Assembly (NCBI RefSeq): GCF_035046505.1
Contig: NC_089829.1
Location: forward strand, 33,337,460-33,401,459
DNA length: 64,000 bases
Reading direction: 5' to 3'
Origin: Tiliqua scincoides
Taxonomy: Eukaryota > Chordata > Lepidosauria > Squamata > Scincidae
Part shown: positions 23,101 through 32,648 of the stretch, piece after piece
Layout: each line of letters starts with the position of its first letter
Numbering within the stretch: the first letter of the stretch is position 1
The notes under the pieces: model-generated
The model's database searches: none
What the model was told of the DNA's origin: nothing
The model's input: the letters and a program-made list of their open reading frames with translations, nothing else
Position numbers and translations under genes: made by a program

Positions 23101-26100
23101 GATTCAAGGAAATCCTATATGTATAGACAAGTATTCTGCACCCCCACCCCACGCATAATTGTATTTGTCTCTTAATTGTACATGTCTCAATCACATCAAG
23201 AGCACCAAAAGTTGTAGCCTTTCCTTGTAAGGGAGGTACCCTGGCCCACTTACTTTGGTTGCTCTTTTCCACGTTACCTTCCGTTTTCTTCATTACCAAG
23301 CAGGCACATTTCTTGCTTTTACAGGTGCTAAAACAGAAATGTGACAAGCAGGCAGGCAGCCTGCATGCTAGAGGGAGAGACTTCAATAGGAAGCGTCCTG
23401 TTAAAGTCTTTTCACACTCAAATCTTCTGCAAAGTACAGCTACAAGAGAGACTTGTAGTTTATGCTATACTTATACACCCCTTTTTTGTTCTTTTTTCTT
23501 ACTAGTGTTCTTAATAACCATTCTGGTGGTGGAAGGGATTGCTGTGGCTCAGAAGACTCAAGGTACAAGAAATTATTTGTGGAAAAACTTGCTACAATGT
23601 TATAATTGTACATTAAAACTTTGATATTTAAAGAGAAAAGAGGAAAATAAAATGTTTTGATAAAAAAGGTATTTTGAATTTCAAACCCATAACACTAGCA
23701 TATTGTAAGATGTATTTGTAGATGTATTTGTGGGTGTTTGTATTTCACCTTTCTACCACCTAAGAGGCGGTCGAGGCAACTCAGCTTTAAAAAGCACTAG
23801 CAGCTGAAGATGCCTCTGGTGATTCTTGGCTTGTTGGCTTTTCTGTTCCTCTTCTTCACAAATGTAGTTGGTGTTTCTCTGAAGCAGAAGGGGACTCTGT
23901 TTAGCTTTAGTGTAATATGGTGCACAGTCTATGCTTAGCTTCTGTCATCAGTGAGGAACATTTCAAACGATCATTGGATACAGTCAGCTACTGTAATGAA
24001 AAGCCTTGGTATCCATTAATGCCAAAATGAAATCCACTGTTCATAAAAATAACGAATGAGAGCCAGTTCCTTTGGGGGGGGGGAATCTCTCCTTACGTTC
24101 TACCATCCCTTATCCTGGTGGTTCCCAAACGTGCCTGTGCAACCTTTCCAGCTCAGCTATATGTGCTGCCATCCTGCAAGATCCCAGACGGCTGTGCCCA
24201 AATATTATAAGATTTTGTAAGGTCCAAGATAGCAGCACCCAAGGGAACAGGTAGGAGGACCCTCTGGGGACATCCTGCAGCTCCTCTGTCAGTGTGCTGC
24301 GATGCCCTAAGGCAGTGGTTCTCACACATTTAGCACCAAGACCCACTTCTTAGAATGAGATTCTATCAGGACCCACCAGAAGTGATGTCATGACCAGAAG
24401 TGACATCATCAAGCGGGAAAATTGTTAACAATCCTAGGTTGCAATCCTACCCACGCTTATCCAGGACTAAGTTGCATTTACTGTAATTGTTAAAAGAATA
24501 TACGTAGTAGCTTGTTAAAAGTACAGATCTGTAACATTTCCCCAAATGCAGTCACATATCATGGTAGCATCAAGTCTAATATATTGAAAATAAAATTGAA
24601 ATGAACGGGGACCCACCTGAAATTGACTCGCGACCCACCTGGTGGGTCCTGACCCACAGTCTGAGACACACTGCCCTAAGGTGTTGCAACACACACTTTG
24701 GGAACCCCTGCCTTAGCCAAATATTCCATTAGTTTGAACATTTTAGGTGCCTTCCAAACAAGATCATTGCTTCAGTTTTGGAGTTTCTGACTCATTTTAG
24801 CAGCAGTTAGGAAGGGCCATGTTAGTGCTTGATCCTCCTCCCTTTATGTGTCTGCCTAAGGGACTAAATTCAAGACCTCAGAAGGTATTTTCTTTTTCAA
24901 CTATTGTTACTTTTTTTGAAAAAGTATAATCGGCTTGTTTAAAATTTTTTCATATTTCAGACTCTTAATGTATCCTGAAATAAAGGGCAAAGTCTTTTAG
25001 TTCAACACATGTTTGAGATGTTGACATTAAAGGCCTACACTAACTAATTATATCGCAAGGCAATAAATAGTGTATGTTGAACTGCTCCCTGAGTAGGAAG
25101 CCTTTATGAAAAGAATCACTTTGGGGGTAATTTGCTAGCTTGCTTGGGAATAAATTGGTATTAAGTCTAATGTTGTTATGTGTTGTGTGCATGTTAAGCC
25201 TCTGTTTTAGTATGAGAGAAAGAGCAAAGTGCTGTCTGGTCCTTGCTCTCCCTTTTGTGGGGTTTATGTAGTAAACTATAGAGAACAAACAGGTTAAATG
25301 CTGATTTTCAGATTTTTTAAAACTAAAGTTTGTTCTACAGAGGCTGGGGGGATCATAGCAGAACTTGGATATTTTTCAAGATCTTTGAGGAATCTTCTCA
25401 TGCAGTATTTCTCAATGTTTGTCCCCTGCCATACCACTTCACATGGCCCACCTATTGGAAGTACCATCGAAAGTACCTGATGATGATGTTGTCGTCAGTT
25501 ACTTCCGGGTTGGGAGACCAAATGTGATGCAACAAAAACCAGTAAGAGGCTCAGGATGGATGGAAGGGCTTTTTTTATGAGCATGTAAAAAGCACACTTT
25601 GTAGCTCTGCCCACATGCCAAATCTCCTACCACTGTTTCTCATGTTGTGTCACTGGCCTCATTGTTAGGCAGGACCCCAGGGTCCTGCAAATACCATCAG
25701 ATGCCATCTCAAGTAGTACCCATACCACTGGTTAAGAAACACTGTTCTAGTGACCTGAAGTCTCATTGTGGACACATACTTCTACAAGAGTCAGGCTGCC
25801 ATGGAATCTTTGTTTTGACTCTTCTTCCAATGGGACCATTCTCTTAACTTTGAAGAAGTAGCAGTACTTAAAATGTCATCCAAAGCCCTCTGTTTTGATG
25901 GAGGGGTGAGGGATGGATGGTGGAATAATTTAATTGTTTATATGCTGTATTATTTTATCTGCTTTGAAGAGAAAAGCAGGCTATAAATAAAGCTGGAGAA
26001 ATTGCTCTGCTGTTCCACCTGGTCATTTCAGAAGTTGATTAAGTATTATTTTGGGGTGTTGGGAAGCTGACTCTAGTGTGTCTGAATTTGAAAAGCTTCT

Positions 26101-29100
26101 TAAAACTTTGCTGCTATTATGCATGTTACCAGAAGTCACGCACAACCTCACACGACCTGGATTGTGAGGGGCTTTGTACATAGCAAAACCTGCCGCAGTG
26201 CATGATAAGTCATGTTCCCTGATTCTCATTGGTTTTTTTTATTGGGGGAACAGGGAATTGCGCATTAGATTATTTTTCGGTCTAAAAAAGGTCAGCTTTA
26301 TTTGTCAACAAGCTTTTTCTTGATAAACAGTGTGACATCCAGACACCATAATTTCTAAGGCAGCAGTTCTCAAATTGTGGGTCATAACCACACCAGTGGG
26401 TTGCGAGCTGACTTTTAGTAGGATGCAAAAATGTAGGCTGGCACCATAAGGCATTTTGGGGTGTTAACCAGTTTCTGCAAGGCATTCTGGAGCACTAGCT
26501 GGCTGATGAAGTGGGCTGTGGTGCTAAAAAGATTGGAAAGCACTGCTCTAAGGAGATTGTTCTTTGCAATGCAGTTTTTTAGGAACTATCTTAAATTATG
26601 GGTTTGTGTTTTCTTCCAAAAGGTGGACAGAATTTTGGCAGTAACCGCATGGCATCAACCCAGTGTAGTGACTGGGTGCGAACAAGCAACGGAGGTCATT
26701 TCGCTTCACCAAACTTCCCTAATTTCTATCCACCCAACCAGGAGTGTGTCTATATTTTAGAAGGTATTGACATCTTCTTTATATCTTGTCTTCTCTCATA
26801 CCTTTTGAAGGTATGACAAATATTTTAATTGTTAACGTTGAGACATTTCAATAAAAATATTGGCCAAAGACTGACTCTTTCAGGCAATGTGCCCACGAAT
26901 GGAATGCGGACTTTGATTCCAGTGCAGCAGCCAAAAATTCTGAAATTCACTAACCTGAACTCGGCAAATATATAATGCATGTGTATTTTCATGTTAACAG
27001 GATAAACACAGAGCTGAATATCCTGGTAGCTTTAGATCTCCAGTAGTTCCAAAAGGCCCTGGAATTAAATAAGAATTAAATAGGTGTTCCCTTCACTGGG
27101 CACTCCAAAGTCTGTTAAAGTCAATGAAAATCTACATTCACTTCAGAGTGCTTGCCTTTCATCTTACCATTTCCCTGAGGTCAGTTTCATATTTCAGTGT
27201 TGTTTTCTTGAGTAAACAAGCAATCTTTTTGTAACATCTGACACAACTAACAGGGGAGGGGACCATGCTAGTAGACGAAGGGAATGTGTGGGTCTGAATT
27301 GTGTGCTGCTTCTATTCAGCAGTGTGGCTTCAACTCGGCATGGAGCCTTCAGCCAGCTAGTATGCAGTATGCAGCCCCCAGAAGCCCCCTTTATCCAGCC
27401 CATGTGATAGTTGGGCTCTCCCAGATCCATCATCAGTTGCTCTCAGCTGCTGAGCTGTGCTAAATGTGGAAAAAGTGCTTATTTCGGTCATTGCCTGCTT
27501 AATGATGCCACTTCCTGCTTAATGACATCACTCCAAGACCTTAGTAGAAATTGTGAATGCTATTTTGGCCCGCAGTGGGTTTGACACCCCTAGAGTAACT
27601 GATTCAAGGGATCATTCACCATTAATGATCCCACTGGTAGACTTTCCAGTAGAAGGACTGACAAGAGTTTAAATATAAATAATAAATTTGATAGTACCTT
27701 CTGTAGAATGTTGCGTTCTAATGTTTCGCCTATGCTTCTGAAGAATTGGCTCTGTTTGGATGTTACTTTTACTGTAGTACTGCAATGTACAGCAGTGGGA
27801 AAAAGGAATGTATCAGAACAGTATGATTCAGGGAATGAACATGGATTTCAGCCCCAGCTACACTGGCTTGAGTACACAAACAAAAATAACTGTGATAATT
27901 AATATCACAGGTGCTATTAAAAAAAACAGAAACATACAAAATAGGTATTTGTTGGACATAAATCTAGAGCACTGCAAAGAACTCAGTAGCTGTTTTGTGA
28001 GATCCAGGAGCAACAGGTGCTCCTAGACTTCTAAGCGTGTCTAATATAGGTATCATTTTGATGCATGTTCTATATGATGCTTAAATTCCATAAATGAAGT
28101 TCTTCCTTTGTATTCAAATCATTGATACTGTAATGATTTGTTTGAAATGTTTTCCGAGCAGCAGAAAATGCCTTCTTTTTTTAACTGGAGACTGTTTTCA
28201 TTCTGTTGCTGAAAATTTTCTATTGATCTGGACTGTGTTTACTCTGTCACACAGCTGCCCCACGTCAAAGAATAGAGCTAACCTTTGATGAACCATACTA
28301 CATAGAACCCTCGTTCGAATGTCGATTTGATCACCTGGAGGTTCGAGATGGACCTTTTGGCTTCTCCCCCCTCATTGATCGCTACTGTGGTCAGAAAAGT
28401 CCTACTCTAATTAGATCAACGGGGAGATTTATGTGGATAAAGTTTACTTCGGACGAGGAGCTAGAAGGAATGGGATTTAAAGCAAAATACTCATTTATTC
28501 CAGGTAAAAGTTGCATTTTTTCCAATCTTTTGTTTCTTCATTTTGTGCAAATTCTGCCAGATGAGTGCCTCATAATAATTTAAAACAATAAATATTAATA
28601 CGTTTTTTCAAATTAAAGTCTGCCTGCTGTAATTTGCTTGCAGTTACTTATTCTCACTGAGGGCCACTTAATACATCAGAGCAAAATTTGGTATTGTATT
28701 GTTTTTGGCTTTAGCAGAGGATTGTGTGTAATCTGCCTTCTGACAGAAACAGGAATCTCAGACCAAGATTCTAAATGTCAGGGTGCCTGTAGGTTCTGAA
28801 GTTGAAAACATTGTTCTACAAATCTAGTTGTGTTTAAATGGGTGACACATGCATAGGTGCTCTCTTCTTTGCTCAGATAAGATTAGAGTTGTGTGGTCTC
28901 TGAGAAGCATTGGCTGTCTCCATTGTCAAATTCATACAGAAATACAGTCCATTTATTGAGAGATAAGAAGCATGCTTCTCCTCTGTTCAGAACCTGTTCT
29001 GGTGTACTGTATTTTCTGACATACCAAGTGTCTTATATTTTCCCCGTTTGAATGAAGTGACTCTTAAACTTCCCTAGACCTTGTCACTCATTATCTTTTT

Positions 29101-32100
29101 TTTTTCTTCCATGTTATAGATCCTGACTTCACGTACCTAGGAGGTATTTTAAATCCCATCCCAGGTCTAGTATTGCGGCAGTAATCTCCTTTATACATTA
29201 AATTTTAAATCACTCTTACCTTAGGTTTGACAGCGGCTTGTGTCTGTTTTGCTCTAGATTGCCAATTTGAGCTCTCCGGAGCCGATGGGATAGTCCGTTC
29301 CAGTCAGGTTGAACAAGAAGAGAAAACAAAGCCTGGGCAAGCAGTCGATTGCATATGGACAATTAAGGCTACTCCAAATGCAAAGGTGGGTCCATCAAGT
29401 GTTTAATGGGCTTTCAACTCATTAGTACTTGGGAATGGTCATTAGTAATGATTTGCATAACGTGTCTCATTCATTGAAATTAATTGCCTTTTGGTGATTG
29501 GGAGAAATCAGGATTTATGTTAGTGTCACAGGTTGCTTCCAATGAACAATAACATTGTGGCTTGATCTGTACCTATCAATTACTCTGAAGATGTTTACCA
29601 AGGTCATATTTTGAGGGTCCTTCAAGCTTGGCTCCAAGCTCTGCTCTGGGTTTTCCCTCAACTGCTATATGTTGTAATAAGCATATGGTTCAAGTGCAGC
29701 AAAATACTTTCTTTTAAAAAAAATAAAACTAACACAAATCCTTCAATTTGGGGGTTAGAGCTGGCTCAGATTAAGGTACATCAGAGATTACATGCTATCC
29801 ACCATATTGTTGACAAAAAGTTCCTACTATTGATATAGAGGGCCATCCCCCAGTATCCATGGGGTGTAGGTTTCTGCTGCTACTGTGGACACCGGAAACC
29901 AGATAGCAGCAAACCCTATGTACTTTTGAACAAAGAGAGGCAAGTCTTCAGTGCGACAGGAACGGGCAGCAGCGGAAGCTTTTTGGAATAGGAAACAGAC
30001 AGCAAGAACACTAAACTCGTAGATGTTAGAGAAGGCAACAGCATGAACACTGAAGTGGAATCTAACCTTCTCACTGTCTGCTTTCTCTGCTGTCCCTTCC
30101 TTGCAAACAGATCATTTACGAAGAATGAGATGTGAGTCTGAGTGTGACTGGGGGGGAAATATGAGAACAGTGGATAATTCAGAACCACAGAATTGGAGTC
30201 TGTGGATTTGGGGGGGGGGAGGGGAAAACTACTATAGTTCCGATTTGGTTTGTGTTTCAAAACCTGCTAAGATAACTTCAAGTTACCATTGCTGACTAGT
30301 GCTTAAACAATAACATTCCTGAAATTTAAATGCTGATTAGAAAAAATGTGTGTTCTCATATTACATTTTCATCTCAGGAACAGAGACCCTTAAGTGATAT
30401 CCTGGTTTTTAATGGGCCCTGTTTCACGGAGCTTGGGGAAAGGAAGAATTGTTCCATTATAGCTTTAATTTGTTTTCTGGTGCAAGTACCTGTTCTAATA
30501 TTGCAGATCTGTGTGATCATTGACTAGCCTGGAAATTGCTGAGTATGCCCATGCATAACCTACACACTTATTGAAATTACATGCCTTGTTGTATAATGTC
30601 ATCTCAAAGGAGGTCATAATCAGTCTGGTTTGGGCCTTGAATATTTTCATTCATATTTTACATTGTTTTCTCAATTACAATATGCTGGCTCTCATAGCTG
30701 GAAAGTTTTTGTGATGAGATTCTTTTCTTAACATTCCATAACATCCCTATCGAATCTATAATAGAACCTGCAGGTTAATGTGAAAGGCACTTGACGTTTT
30801 GGAATGCTGAACTTTGCATATAAAAGGCATTCATAATTTGGTATCTAGAACCATATGACCATGTCAAAAAAAAACCCTTCCCCCCACACATGCATATTTG
30901 TAGACAATAACATTATAAACGGACTTTTCTGGATTGTTTTAAAACTGCTTAATAGTAAAGAACAAGGGAACATGTACAGTATAATAAATGTACAATCTAC
31001 AGCAGTGGTTTCCAAACGTTTTTGCACCGGGACCCACTTTTTTAAATGACACTGTATCGGGACCTACCTAGGTTTACTAGACTTCTAAAAAAGGAGATCT
31101 GTAAAGAAATAAAATATTTTATAAGTAATAATAACCAGAAAAAAGACCCTCAAACATTTATCTCTCTATATTTACACTTGCTTGCAAACTGCTGCAGCTC
31201 AGCTCTTTGCAGGGTAATTAGCAGTTACGGTATCTGATTTTTTGAAGAGCTCAGGGCTTGAGGCAATTGGTTATTTGATCTTTCCATTGCCCTTTGGCAA
31301 CCTGCCAAAATCAGGTCAAGACCCATCAGTAGGTCCCCACCCACAGTTTGGGAACCACTGATCTGCAGTATCTATCTTGAATTTTGAGACTTAAAAGAGC
31401 TGTAATCTGTAGGTGCTGATATTTTTGTACTGCAAAAGTAAAAAAAAAAATCAAGCAATTCCCATCTTGATTTATTTATATTTGAAATGCCTGGTGCTTA
31501 TTTATAAATGTCATTGAATATTTCTGGAAGGCATGTCTTCAGTTGCATGCTTATTGAATTAAAATGATAGTGCTTTGATTGGATTATTTTATGGTGCAGC
31601 AAGCTCTGAGCTTGGCAGGATGGTAGCTGCTGGTGGAGTTATCTGGGTAAAGTTTAGGGCTGTGTGAGTTAGCAAGAGCAGGACACATGGTGAAAATCAT
31701 ATGTTGCTGCTTACAACCAGACAGTACTGTTGGCATGTACATATATGTATTTGCACGAGTGAATTGTGAGTTGAAGGCATGGATTGTATGTGTGGAAATA
31801 ATTTTTGTCAAGACAAATTGAGAGGCTATATAAATCCAAATCAAGAGGCACAATATAGAGGAAGTAGGAGGGTATGCCCAGAGATTACAGTTTTGGCTGT
31901 ATCACAGTGATGCAATTATAATGCAGTACAAGGATCCCTAGGCTTGGCATGGCTTGTTGGACACTGGTTTTCAGCCTTCACACAAGGCTGGCACCTTCAG
32001 TTTCCTTTGAATGCAAGACTGTGCAGTTATACAAGTTAGACAAGCTTGTATATAAAGGGAACTGGAAGCCATACCTACTTATGTGAAGTTGGAAAGCCAG

Positions 32101-32601
32101 TTTAGACTTTGGTCCCAGGAAGTAGCGTGCTTGTTTATAAGGGAATCTGAACAATGGTAGATTTTGTACATTTTTGACTGAGAAAAATGGCTTTACCTAG
32201 ATTTTGCTATGGGTCTGCCAGCTGGTGTGCTTGTTTTGGGGCCGCTTTTTTGCCCAACCTGTGCACCTCTAAATAAATATGTTAGAGCTGTGACATACAG
32301 GTCAGCCCTAATTATCCATAAGTTTGGAACTCAGAGATTCAACTCAACATGGGTCTCTGACCTGCATCTGGAAAACCAACCTATACCCTCCAGTTGTGAC
32401 CAAATGTTCCCATACCTTGAGGAGGTTTCTGTGACTGCACCACTGCTGGACAATTGGATAGGATTGGGCCCTAAGCCTCTGGTCAAATAAGCTGTAAATG
32501 GAGCTTAAATGATAATTCACTGCTCTCCTGTGCTGGAACTGCCCATCTGTATAAGCCTTAAAGAAAGCCTGCCAAAAATTTTACAGTGTTCCTGCCAAGA
32601 C

Positions 32602-32648
<47 letters not shown>

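Larger units (their letters stand above)
5141..23505 (+). other. NETO2: NETO2 intron 1
   Basis: The intron is 18.4 kb. Repeats are listed separately. Stretches with no recognised feature are about 5740-6160 (poly-G, poly-T and CAA tracts), 6380-6990, 7180-9890, 10060-11170, 11550-12365, 14520-14810, 15120-15900, 17510-19740, 19995-20780, 21565-22140 and 22530-23030. They are mostly AT-rich unique-looking DNA with simple tracts. Confidence 0.85.
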
